DNA of 64,000 nt from Rhizobium sp. SL86. GTDB lineage: Bacteria; Pseudomonadota; Alphaproteobacteria; Rhizobiales; Rhizobiaceae. Position 1 is the first letter of the stretch; each line of letters opens with the position of its first letter. This document shows, piece after piece, positions 47,426 through 56,184 of this stretch. The DNA lies in contig NZ_JAPPRJ010000010.1 in NCBI RefSeq assembly GCF_026672545.1, forward strand, positions 1 to 64,000. Direction: 5' to 3'. Below the pieces are notes generated by a model. The model made no database searches. It saw only the letters and a program-made list of their open reading frames with translations, and was not told the origin of the DNA. Made by a program: the position numbers and the translations under genes.

Positions 47426-47966
47426 AGGGATAAAGGTGTAGAGCCGAAATTCGAATTCATCTTACCAAGGGAATGGGGAACGTCCATAGAAACCGCCATC
47501 CACTTGACCGAATAAAATCTAGAATTGTCTTTTTGGGGAACATGATGTCGGAGCAATTGCCAGGATTTCCCTTGAGCGAACGACGCCGTGTTTCGTGGTA
47601 CAGGTGTGACCTGTGCAAAACTGAGATGATCTTGTCGCAAGGAGGATGTATGTCGTTCTCAAAATTTTCAGCCGGAACTGTCACAGAAGTGGAGAGCAAA
47701 ACGCGTTGACAGATCCAGGCGAAACAGACCGGCCGTTTTCTCCCTTGGTGAACGCAACCTGGAAGAGGTCTGCCATGTCTCAAGAAAGTACAGAGGCAGT
47801 GAGCAAATCAAGTTCCGGCCTGCAGGATGTCGCCGCATTGACGTGATAACCATCATAGCCGATATTGGAGAATGTCCTAAAGTCACCGCTCCGGCTGAAC
47901 CCGTCGAGCTAAGCGGGCTTGCGCCGCATCGAATGCAAAACGGAAACAATCGTGAATATTTCCTTT
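47426..47966. other. Noncoding gap upstream of the kps transporter genes
   Basis: About 540 bp between the FkbM-type gene and the first KpsE-type gene. Short frames of up to about 108 codons on either strand have no recognisable sequence or ribosome site. It is the probable promoter region of the kps operon, but I could not place a convincing promoter. Confidence 0.35.
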
Positions 47967-49163
47967 ATGAGACCATTGGCAAGGGCAGACGGAGGTAAAA
48001 AAACAACGCTTCCCATGTTAGGTCAAGAGATCGGCGGCCCTGCAGATGCCTACCTACGTTTGGAGCAAAAACGTGCCGCTCTGACACGTATACTTTTGTG
48101 GGTTTCGATAATTATTCCGACATCGATTGGTTTTTTATACTATACATTTTTTTCCGCTCCGCGTTATGTTTCGGAAGCTCGATTTATTGTGAGAAGTGTT
48201 TCGGCGCCGAAAATAACGGGATTGGATGTGCTTTTCCGTACGATCGGTATCGCAAAGACCGCAGATGATGCGTACATCATCCAGAAATATCTAGTCTCCA
48301 GAGACGCCCTCGATGCTTTGCAGAATGAATCCGTCGATGTTCGAGGTATCTATACGCGCCCTGAGGCTGATTTTATGTCAGCTTATCCTTATTTTTGGCG
48401 GTCAGAAAATCGTGAATCTCTTTATGACTATTTCACGGACCGAGTCTCGGTCACCGAAGATGCTGCAAAGGGAATTGTACAGCTAAGGGTTACGGCCTTT
48501 CGTCCACAAGATGCGCATCAGATAGCGGAAACGCTTCTGCGTATCGCCGAGAACATGGTGAACCGCATTAATGAGCGCGCTCAAGAGGATACAATTGAGA
48601 CTGCACGCGCAGAGGTAGCGCGCGCGGAGGCCAATGTCGTTGAAGCCCAATCAGCATTGACCGACTATCGGAATCGTCAGCTGATCGTCGATCCTTCGAA
48701 ATCCGCGGCGACATTATTGGAGACAATTGGAAAGCTGACTGCAGAGAAGGCCAGTGCGATGGCACAGGTCAAGCAATTGGAGGTCACCGCTCCACGCAAT
48801 CCGTCTCTCCAATCACTGAACGCAAAAATTTCCGCTTTAGGCGAACGCATCAAGGATCAGCAGGGGCAGCTGGCCGGCGGAGATAGCGCGCTTGCGAGCA
48901 AACTCGAGCAATATGAGCAATTTGTATTGAAGCGGGAGCTTGCAGACAAGGTTCTCACCAGTTCCCTGCAGTCCTTCGATGATGCGCTTAAGGAAGCAAG
49001 GCGCCAACACATTTATGTAGAACAAGTTGTTCGTCCGCATCTTCCAGATTATCCGACCGAACCACATCGTTTCAAGTCCGTCATCACCATCCTCGTTTTG
49101 GGCATAACAATCTTTTCAATCGGATGGGTCTTGATGGTCGGGGCGGGAGAACATTTGCATTGA
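47967..49163 (+). CDS. KpsE/BexC-type capsule export inner-membrane protein (first copy)
   Basis: About 398 residues from ATG 47967. One membrane helix near the N-terminus (ALTRILLWVSIIIPTSIGFL), then SAPRYVSEARFIVRSV, the typical Wzz-like periplasmic entry, a long coiled coil (about residues 200-330, ARAEVARAEANVVEAQSALT), and a second helix near the C-terminus preceded by the Pro-rich RPHLPDYPTEPHR block. KpsE/BexC proteins link the ABC transporter to the outer-membrane channel. A second protein of the type is at 49992. Confidence 0.9.
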   Translation: MRPLARADGGKKTTLPMLGQEIGGPADAYLRLEQKRAALTRILLWVSIIIPTSIGFLYYTFFSAPRYVSEARFIVRSVSAPKITGLDVLFRTIGIAKTADDAYIIQKYLVSRDALDALQNESVDVRGIYTRPEADFMSAYPYFWRSENRESLYDYFTDRVSVTEDAAKGIVQLRVTAFRPQDAHQIAETLLRIAENMVNRINERAQEDTIETARAEVARAEANVVEAQSALTDYRNRQLIVDPSKSAATLLETIGKLTAEKASAMAQVKQLEVTAPRNPSLQSLNAKISALGERIKDQQGQLAGGDSALASKLEQYEQFVLKRELADKVLTSSLQSFDDALKEARRQHIYVEQVVRPHLPDYPTEPHRFKSVITILVLGITIFSIGWVLMVGAGEHLH

Positions 49164-49987
49164 CCGTTCAAAATCATTCATCGTTCGGCAAAGTCGAAAG
49201 GAAGACGAGCTATTGGGCCGCTCTAGCAATCCAGAGACGGGTTATTAGCGCACTTATGGTCCGCGAGGCTCTCGGCAGGTTTGGCCACGAGAATCTCGGC
49301 TTCTTTTGGATTATCGGCGAACCAATGCTGATGACATCGGGCGTGATGCTGATGTGGTCAATGTCGGGTTTTGAGAAAGGTCATGAAGGCGTCGGCCTTA
49401 TTCCGTTTGCGCTATCTGGATATTCAATGCTGACCTTGTGGCGCCATATCACCGGTAAGTCGATCTATGCCTTGCGCTTCAGTGCTGCATTGCTGTTCCA
49501 CCGGAATATCCGCATATTGGATATGCTGATTGCGCGTACGGTTTTGGAATGCCTGGGTGGGCTCGCTGCCTTCTTTATCACCTACCTGCTTTTTAATATT
49601 CTTGGATATATGGAGACACTGGAGGATCCGCTGTTGGTGATCGGAGCCTGGCTTCTTCTGACCTGGTTTGCCTTCGGCGTTTCCTTGATTATCGCCGGGC
49701 TAACTGAGATGGTGGAACCTGTCGGCCATTTTGTTCAGCCGACACTGTATATTTCGCTTCCTATGACCGGTTCTTTTTACATGCTTCACTGGCTACCAGA
49801 GAGTGTACAGGGAATTTTGTGGTGGTCGCCCCTCGTTCAATTTTTCGAGATGTTTCGAGCGGGTATGTTCGGATCCCATGTGCCGACGGAGTGGAGTGTG
49901 CCATACCTTGCGGTGTGGGGGCTGCTGTTGACCAGCATCGGATTGCCTATCGTCAACCATGCCCAGAAACACATAAAGCTCTACTAG
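49124..49987 (+). CDS. kpsM: KpsM/BexB-type capsule ABC transporter permease
   Basis: Up to 287 residues. ATG 49124 overlaps the previous gene by 40 bp; a TTG at 49160 that overlaps its stop as TTGA is the other candidate. Six membrane segments, with VREALGRFGHENLGFFWIIG at the N-terminus, the BexB/KpsM hallmark, and FEMFRAGMFGSHV near the end. It forms the channel for group 2/3 capsule export and pairs with the ATPase at 51233. The order here is kpsE-kpsM-kpsE-kpsT. Confidence 0.92.
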   Translation: MGLDGRGGRTFALTVQNHSSFGKVERKTSYWAALAIQRRVISALMVREALGRFGHENLGFFWIIGEPMLMTSGVMLMWSMSGFEKGHEGVGLIPFALSGYSMLTLWRHITGKSIYALRFSAALLFHRNIRILDMLIARTVLECLGGLAAFFITYLLFNILGYMETLEDPLLVIGAWLLLTWFAFGVSLIIAGLTEMVEPVGHFVQPTLYISLPMTGSFYMLHWLPESVQGILWWSPLVQFFEMFRAGMFGSHVPTEWSVPYLAVWGLLLTSIGLPIVNHAQKHIKLY

Positions 49988-49991
49988 CACC

Positions 49992-51236
49992 ATGACCGAA
50001 GCCCAAATGAAATCGATTGAACTCGACCCGGCTGTGGCGACAAGCGCCGGCTATCCTGCGCAGATCGAACTCGTCGCCCTTGCGCGGACCGAGGGGCCGG
50101 CCGCGCCCGCGCTGGATGGCGTCGCGCATGTGCCACAGCCAAGGACGCGGGCCTGGTGGACAAGGCATGGTCTGTTTCTGATCGTTTTCCTGTTGCCTGT
50201 GTTTGTGGGCACAGTCTATTTCGGCTTTGTTGCTTCCGATGTTTACGTCTCGGAATCAAAGTTCATCCTTCGGACACCTGGAAAAATGGATGGACCACTA
50301 TCATCCTTCGGACAAGGGCAGGTGAGTGCACGTTCCGACGATGATGCCTATGCTCTGATTGAATTCATCAAATCGCGCGATGCTGCGAGAACCATGGAGC
50401 GTGATCACGGTATGCGCGACATCATGGGGCGACCGGAGGCGGATGTGTTCAGTCGATATCCTGCCTGGTGGGCCAAGGATAACCAGGAGAACTACTTCAA
50501 GGCATACCGGCAGCATATTAGTGTCGAGATGGATGGTGTAACAGGCATCGTCACGCTAGTGGCGCGTGCCTATCGACCCAACGACGCGATCAACATGGCC
50601 AACTCGCTACTGCAAATCTCGGAAATCTTTGTGAACGGTCTTAGTGCGCGCTCCAATAGAGATGCCGAAAACTTCGCGAGGAGCTTTCTCGCCCAGTCGC
50701 AGTTGGAACTCGTCAACGTCGAAGCGGATCTGTCAGCCTATCGTAATACGCAGTCCGTATTGGACCCAAGCATCGAGTCCGAGGCAACTCTGTCACAGAT
50801 TGGAAAGATGGCCGGCGAAATTACCCGAATGGAAGCCGCGCTTGGACAGCAGCGAAGCCTTGCGCCAAATTCCCCGTCGGTCAAGCCCCTAACTGAACAG
50901 ATCCGAGCCTATCGCGAGCAATTGTCTGTTCTGCGCAAGACCGTTGTCGGTGATCCGGAATCAGCCGTTTCAAAGATGAAGGATTACGAACTTCTGACGC
51001 TCAAGCGCGATATCGCCGCGAAAAAAATCGCGTTTGCCGCGGCACAATTTGAAAAGACGCGTCAAGATGCGCAGAATCAACGGATATATCTTCAGCGCGT
51101 CGTTGAACCCGGATTGCCGGATGTACCGGCGCTTCCCTACCGCATTCTGATGGTCCTCGGCATTGCGATATTGTCCTTCGCCGCATTCAGCATCGTTAAA
51201 AGCATGGTTTCCGCCACGATGGAGCACAAGCTTTGA
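49992..51236 (+). CDS. kpsE: KpsE/BexC-type capsule export inner-membrane protein (second copy)
   Basis: A 414-residue protein with an N-terminal cytoplasmic tail, helix HGLFLIVFLLPVFVGTVYFG, then SDVYVSESKFILRTPGKMDG, a long coiled coil (about 220-330) and a C-terminal helix preceded by QRVVEPGLPDVPALPYR. The VSESKFILRTP and VEPGLPDVP blocks are closer to classical KpsE/BexC than those of the first copy. It begins four bases after kpsM and its stop overlaps the start of kpsT (TTGA), so all four export genes form one operon. Confidence 0.92.
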   Translation: MTEAQMKSIELDPAVATSAGYPAQIELVALARTEGPAAPALDGVAHVPQPRTRAWWTRHGLFLIVFLLPVFVGTVYFGFVASDVYVSESKFILRTPGKMDGPLSSFGQGQVSARSDDDAYALIEFIKSRDAARTMERDHGMRDIMGRPEADVFSRYPAWWAKDNQENYFKAYRQHISVEMDGVTGIVTLVARAYRPNDAINMANSLLQISEIFVNGLSARSNRDAENFARSFLAQSQLELVNVEADLSAYRNTQSVLDPSIESEATLSQIGKMAGEITRMEAALGQQRSLAPNSPSVKPLTEQIRAYREQLSVLRKTVVGDPESAVSKMKDYELLTLKRDIAAKKIAFAAAQFEKTRQDAQNQRIYLQRVVEPGLPDVPALPYRILMVLGIAILSFAAFSIVKSMVSATMEHKL

Positions 51237-51979
51237 GCGTACATGCGGAGGAAATCCCGAATGACTCGCGACCATTGAATGGTCCCGGCATGCCGAAAGC
51301 TGAGACCCGTCATGCAGTTGACACCGATCCCAGGATCGCAATCGTTGATCTGGTCAAGCGATATCAGACCCCGATGGGGGAGCGGACAGTCCTCGATAAG
51401 ATCAGTTTTACGATCAGGCCCGGAGAGAAAATAGCTGTTCTAGGCCAAAATGGTGCAGGCAAGTCGACGCTGGTAAAACTCGTCTCCGGCGTCGAACCTC
51501 CAACTTCTGGCACAATCCATCGTGGCATGAGCCTGTCTTGGCCGGTCGGATTCAGCGGTGGTTTCGAAAATGCGATGACTGGCCATGACAATATCCGCTT
51601 TATCGCGCGCGTGTATGGCGTTCCGGTTGAGAAGGCCGTCGCGATCGTCGACGACTTCGCCGAACTCGGCCGGTTGTTGCACATGCCAATGGCGACATAT
51701 TCGTCCGGCATGCGCACCAGGCTCGCTTTTGGCTTAACGTTGGCGGTCGAGTTTGACTGTTTTCTCATCGATGAGGTGATTGCGGTTGGCGATCAGCGCT
51801 TTCAGCGAAAATGTCACGATGAATTGTTTGTAAAACGGAAACACTGCGCGATGATTTTGGTGAGCCACGATGTCAATACCATCCGTAACTATTGTAACCG
51901 TGCGCTCGTCCTGAAAAGTGGGCGCGGACGCGTTTTCGATGACTTGGATCTGGCGCTTAGCATCTACTCGACACTTTAA
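51233..51979 (+). CDS. kpsT: KpsT/BexA-type capsule ABC transporter ATP-binding protein
   Basis: About 248 residues from TTG 51233, overlapping the kpsE stop by four bases. Walker A AVLGQNGAGKSTLVKL, signature TYSSGMRTRLAFGLTL, Walker B CFLIDEVIAVGD, switch His in ILVSHDVN. The SWPVGFSGGFENAMTGHDNI block is the KpsT/BexA signature. The first 40 residues are an extra, polar extension; a later start such as ATG 51290 would shorten it. It energises capsule export with kpsM. Confidence 0.93.
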   Translation: MSVHAEEIPNDSRPLNGPGMPKAETRHAVDTDPRIAIVDLVKRYQTPMGERTVLDKISFTIRPGEKIAVLGQNGAGKSTLVKLVSGVEPPTSGTIHRGMSLSWPVGFSGGFENAMTGHDNIRFIARVYGVPVEKAVAIVDDFAELGRLLHMPMATYSSGMRTRLAFGLTLAVEFDCFLIDEVIAVGDQRFQRKCHDELFVKRKHCAMILVSHDVNTIRNYCNRALVLKSGRGRVFDDLDLALSIYSTL

Positions 51980-52014
51980 ACTTTCAGAAGGTGTGTCCGT
52001 GATCGAGGTATAAT

Positions 52015-52824
52015 ATGATATATATTTGCTATGGATTAACAAAATCCGCAAGTACATTCCTTTATCAAATAACGGAGGAAATACTACGCTGCAGCGGAGG
52101 AGATATTTGCAGAATTGTTAGGCCAGGCAGAAATATATTTGAAAATTATTTCGATAGAATTTCGACAAATTTTCTTGAGCGGATTGCGGCCAAGGCAGGG
52201 GACAGGCATGTTGTCCTTAAAACGCACGGACCATTGGACCCAGATGTGGCAAGATTAATTGCATCTGGCGAACTGAAGGCCAATGCCAGTTTCCGCGATC
52301 CGCGTGAAATCGCTCTATCCATGGTCGATCACGGGAAACGTGCTCGGAAACTCGGAGAACGTCCATTTTCAGAGATTGTCACTATAGCAGACACTTTTTC
52401 TGCGATTGACACTCAAATTTCTTATCTCCGCCAGTGGACACAGACAAACAATGTTAAAGCGCTTTCCTACAATCAGGTGTGTTTCGATACGAAAAACACA
52501 ATCACCAACATAGCAAATCAAATAGGATTTGACTTAAATTCCGATCATGTACTGCGTATTTTTAATCAAAAGCGGCTGATTGGACAGATCAATATAGCAT
52601 GCCCGCTTCGTTACAGAGAGATGAGCAATTTAGATCAAAATTTATTTTTAAAGAGATATCGTGATTTTTATGACGACTTCGATTTGCATGAAGATTATAC
52701 GCGAGATGCCCGAATTGAAAGGTATAAAGATCGATATGGGTTCCTCGGGTATCATTTCAATATATCTATACGGCATGTGCGACGCCTCGCAACAACCAAA
52801 AGTCTCGGCGCCGTGTTGCCATGA
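52015..52824 (+). CDS. Sulfotransferase-like protein
   Basis: A 269-residue protein with the two PAPS-binding marks of sulfotransferases. The 5'-phosphosulfate loop is near the N-terminus (YGLTKSASTFLYQ, Lys10). A 3'-phosphate region follows at about residues 90-105 (ASFRDPREIALSMVDHG). The rest is helical and AT-rich in codon use, unlike the kps genes just upstream, which points to separate acquisition. It lies 35 bp after kpsT and may sulfate the capsule. No PAPS-synthesis gene is in the window. Confidence 0.7.
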   Translation: MIYICYGLTKSASTFLYQITEEILRCSGGDICRIVRPGRNIFENYFDRISTNFLERIAAKAGDRHVVLKTHGPLDPDVARLIASGELKANASFRDPREIALSMVDHGKRARKLGERPFSEIVTIADTFSAIDTQISYLRQWTQTNNVKALSYNQVCFDTKNTITNIANQIGFDLNSDHVLRIFNQKRLIGQINIACPLRYREMSNLDQNLFLKRYRDFYDDFDLHEDYTRDARIERYKDRYGFLGYHFNISIRHVRRLATTKSLGAVLP

Positions 52825-52981
52825 TAAAAATTTGTGCTGACTATTATACTGCAAATCATTGATTTATGTTTTCTGAAAAACATCTCACTGCTGCCCAACT
52901 TAATCCGGCAGATGTAGTTGACGGAAAACGACGAAGCGCTAAAACGTCGACTACCGTGCAAAACTTGGGGACATGCGAATA

Positions 52982-54217
52982 ATGAGTGAGCCATATCAGA
53001 AAATTGATGCGTGCCGCGTCAGCGGTTCGAAGAACTTAGTCAGTGTGCTTCAGCTTGGGTACCAAGAATTGACCGGTGTTTTTCCTGCGGCAAACCAGCC
53101 AGTCACATCCGGGCCGCTGGAACTGGTATGGTGCCAGGATAGTGGATTGCTCCAGCTTGCCCACACGTACAATTCCTCCGAAATGTATGGCGACAACTAT
53201 GGCTACCGCTCCGGCCTGAACGCCTCAATGGTTCGCCATCTCACTCATAAGATCGGGTTCTTGGAAAAGTTCTCTGATATTGCTCCCGGCGACGTTGTAC
53301 TTGACATTGGCTCAAACGATTGCACTTCGCTGAAGGCTTATAAAACGCCTGGCATCGAACGCATTGGCATCGATCCGACCGGCGCGAAATTTCACCAATA
53401 TTACCCGGATGATGTAAAACTCGTTCCTGACTTTTTCAACGAAGCGAATTTCCGGAAGGTAAGTCAGAAGCAGGCAAAGATTGTAACGTCGATCGCGATG
53501 TTTTACGATCTTGATGATCCCATTGCTTTTGCACGCGATATTGCATCCATTCTCGATAAGAATGGTGTTTGGCATTTTGAACAAAGCTATATGCCTGCAA
53601 TGCTCAGAACTGTATCATACGATACCATTTGCCACGAGCATCTCGAGTATTACAGCCTTGGAGTCGTGAACCTCATTCTGGAAGCCGCAGGCTTGCGAGT
53701 CGTCGATGTCCAGATGAATGGAATCAATGGCGGGAGCTTTGCGGTCACAGCTGCGTTCAAGGGATCATCCCACAAGGCCAACGACGCTGTTATTAACTGG
53801 CTGCTTGAGCAAGAAGACCGCATGGGTCTCAACACGGTTCGCCCCTTCCGCGAATTCGAGGATCGCGTCTATCGCCATCGTGCAGATCTCACCAGACTTC
53901 TCAAAGCTCTGGCCGCGGATGGTAAAAAGGTCTTTGGTTATGGCGCCTCGACAAAGGGAAATGTAACGCTGCAGTTTTGCGGCATTACGCAAAATGAATT
54001 GCCCTATATCGCTGAAGTCAATCCAGAGAAATTTGGCAAGGAAACGCCTGGAACTCGTATTCCGATTATTTCTGAGACCGAGGCTCGGGCAATGGAGCCT
54101 GATTATTTCCTAGTCTTGCCCTGGCATTTCAAGGAAGGGATCTTGCAGCGAGAGCAGGAGTATATCGCCAAAGGTGGAAAATTTATCTTCCCGTTTCCAG
54201 AAATCGAAATCGTATAA
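52982..54217 (+). CDS. C-methyltransferase-like SAM-dependent methyltransferase
   Basis: About 411 residues from ATG 52982 (52973 is the alternative). The three-part layout of sugar C-methyltransferases is present. An N-terminal block (DACRVSGSKNLVSVLQLG) would be the zinc site, but the usual second Cys is Ser. The SAM domain follows (VVLDIGSNDCTSLKAY, IGIDPTG, FYDLDDPIAFARDI, HFEQSYMPAML, CHEHLEYYSL). The C-terminal domain has FGYGASTKGNVTLQFCG and PDYFLVLPWHFKEGIL. These enzymes usually add a branch methyl to nucleotide sugars. A perfect terminator follows the stop. Confidence 0.85.
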   Translation: MSEPYQKIDACRVSGSKNLVSVLQLGYQELTGVFPAANQPVTSGPLELVWCQDSGLLQLAHTYNSSEMYGDNYGYRSGLNASMVRHLTHKIGFLEKFSDIAPGDVVLDIGSNDCTSLKAYKTPGIERIGIDPTGAKFHQYYPDDVKLVPDFFNEANFRKVSQKQAKIVTSIAMFYDLDDPIAFARDIASILDKNGVWHFEQSYMPAMLRTVSYDTICHEHLEYYSLGVVNLILEAAGLRVVDVQMNGINGGSFAVTAAFKGSSHKANDAVINWLLEQEDRMGLNTVRPFREFEDRVYRHRADLTRLLKALAADGKKVFGYGASTKGNVTLQFCGITQNELPYIAEVNPEKFGKETPGTRIPIISETEARAMEPDYFLVLPWHFKEGILQREQEYIAKGGKFIFPFPEIEIV

Positions 54218-54234
54218 TTAAACGGTCTACTGGC

Positions 54235-54266
54235 AAATGCGGCGCTCAAAACGCCGCATTTTATTT
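54235..54266 (+). terminator. Intrinsic terminator after the C-methyltransferase gene
   Basis: A 10-bp perfect stem, AAATGCGGCG at 54235-54244 and its complement at 54252-54261, with a 7-base loop and a T-rich tail (TTATTTT). It lies 18 bp after the stop at 54217 and probably ends the kps transcript. The remaining 54267-54726 region (about 460 bp) contains no convincing gene. Confidence 0.85.
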
Positions 54267-54726
54267 TATAATATATGCGGATCGCGTTGCGTTTATGATG
54301 TAGCCTGATTTTTGAGTTTAAAACGTTTCTGCATTCTGCTCTACCCTCGAGGAGGCGAGGATCTCTAGATCGATTCCGAATATCCAATTGTCCGGTACGG
54401 CGGGAGCGTCGGCTCGAACTGTGTTGTCCAGTGCCGTGCGTTGACTCCATCATTTTGCGCACCTCGCGTAATCGAGGGAAAATCAGACGTGTCCGCAAAG
54501 TCGATATCGTTCATGAGTGCCTAAAATTTGCAGTATCTTGTTTCCACCTCTCCAGTACAGCACTTTATGCACGTTTAAAATATAGATGCATCTAGTGTTG
54601 CGGATATTCGTTTCTTGGATAGGCCTGGAAACGTTGTTTTGTCACGGCGGGGGGAACCTTAATGCTCCGGTCGGAGACGGCTGGTTGGCCATTTCCATAC
54701 CTCGTTTAGGCATGCTATGAGCGGCG

Positions 54727-56172
54727 GTGGAAGGAAAATGGCTCGTAACCACCAATGCGGGACTGATGAAGTCGACACCGAGGATTAAGCAATTGGGCGC
54801 AGACGCGACAAAGTACAGACGCATACTTTGGTTAGGGCATCGACCTAATTCGATAGGAGATGAGCCTCAGCGCCTACGCGACCTGGGCTTCAACGTAACC
54901 GAATTGGCAGATGATGCCTTTGGGCAGTTTATCGTAGGTGGAGGGCTGGCGAAGTCGGATAGCGCCTTGGTCATGCCAGCTCTGGAAAAGCCACAACTGT
55001 CTGCAGAAGGCGCGCAGCTGCTGAACGCGCGATTTGATACGGTCGTGGTGGCGAATGATGCGGTGCGCACCAATGAAATACTCCGTGTTTTTGACGGGCG
55101 CGTGATCATTCGAGCACATGGCTGGCGACAACCGATCGGAGCAGAACTCTTTCATCTCGGATGTTATCCAATCATTCAGAGACGTGGGAATACCCATCAT
55201 GTCATAACGGACGCGCAGACTGTCAAGGATGATATCCCCATTGGCGCAGTCAGTATTGCTCCAGCCTGGTTCAATGAGAGACTTAATATATTCAGGGATA
55301 CATGGAACGGTTTTCGGTCGACAAAACGTGGAAGAGTTGCCGTAAGCCTTCCATGCTGCAAGAAAAACAATATGGATCGACGCTATTCTCTATTCGTTGA
55401 AAAGCACTTTCCGATCAGTTTTTTTGACCATGTAGAGCATTTGGGACGGCGTGATATCGACAGCTGGAAGCTCCAGAGGCATCGCATTCGAGCACTACAG
55501 ACAGCTGCGGCTTATCTATATTCATCCGTGGACAAGAATGACCTCGACATGGCGCCGCTCGAAATGATGCTGATCGGCGGTCCGGTCGTATTCTTCGACA
55601 GCGGTTATTTGTCGGCATTGATGCCTGCGAATTCGCCTGGCCGCGTCCGAACAATCGATGAGGCACACCACCTTTGTGATCGTTTATCGTTAGGGGATCG
55701 CGAGTTGACTCGCGAGATATTGGCCTCTCAGGCGGCCTTGGTGGACCGTTATACCGTGCAGGTTGCCGGACCCAAGTTTGATGCCGCATTTACATCCGTT
55801 TTGAACGAACCCCTCGTAAACCGGCCGGGTATTTCCCGCTCGGGCATCACTTACACGCCAGACCTTGCTGATCGTCAGATGCGTCGCCTGATGAAGGCTG
55901 TCACATATGAAGCAGGCGCCGAAAAATCCCTTGAACAATGGACGCCACGCGATGTGATTACGGTATTTTACACAACGGTTCTGGCAATCGTACCGGAACC
56001 TGAAAAACTTGCCGCGTATGCGGCAGCCCTGACCGCAGGAACACGCCCGATAGATGTACTGATGTGGATGATCGACGATTATCGGCATCTGGTAAGTGAT
56101 CATCGAAATCGGCTAATTCTGTCACTATTCGCTTCCGAAGCAAGACAAAGTCTTGTTTCAGCCGCTCGTTGA
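54727..56172 (+). CDS. GT-B-like glycosyltransferase paralogue with DUF4214-like tail
   Basis: Up to 481 residues (GTG 54727; ATG 54766 is also possible). The first part, RRILWLGHRPNSIGDEPQRL with RDLGFNVTEL, and APLEMMLIGGPVVFFDSGYL with RVRTIDEAHHLCDRL, match the layout of the protein at 58827-60566. The C-terminus (about 400-470; FYTTVLAIVPEPEKLAAYAA) resembles a DUF4214-type helical repeat. The GT-B call rests on fold-like features and context rather than a signature; the donor is unknown. Confidence 0.6.
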   Translation: MEGKWLVTTNAGLMKSTPRIKQLGADATKYRRILWLGHRPNSIGDEPQRLRDLGFNVTELADDAFGQFIVGGGLAKSDSALVMPALEKPQLSAEGAQLLNARFDTVVVANDAVRTNEILRVFDGRVIIRAHGWRQPIGAELFHLGCYPIIQRRGNTHHVITDAQTVKDDIPIGAVSIAPAWFNERLNIFRDTWNGFRSTKRGRVAVSLPCCKKNNMDRRYSLFVEKHFPISFFDHVEHLGRRDIDSWKLQRHRIRALQTAAAYLYSSVDKNDLDMAPLEMMLIGGPVVFFDSGYLSALMPANSPGRVRTIDEAHHLCDRLSLGDRELTREILASQAALVDRYTVQVAGPKFDAAFTSVLNEPLVNRPGISRSGITYTPDLADRQMRRLMKAVTYEAGAEKSLEQWTPRDVITVFYTTVLAIVPEPEKLAAYAAALTAGTRPIDVLMWMIDDYRHLVSDHRNRLILSLFASEARQSLVSAAR

Positions 56173-56184
56173 GACAAATCAACA

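Noticed and set aside
54103-54498. Minus-strand open frame of 131 codons over the terminator
   Set aside because: It overlaps the methyltransferase 3' end and the terminator hairpin, and its composition is unlike real genes.
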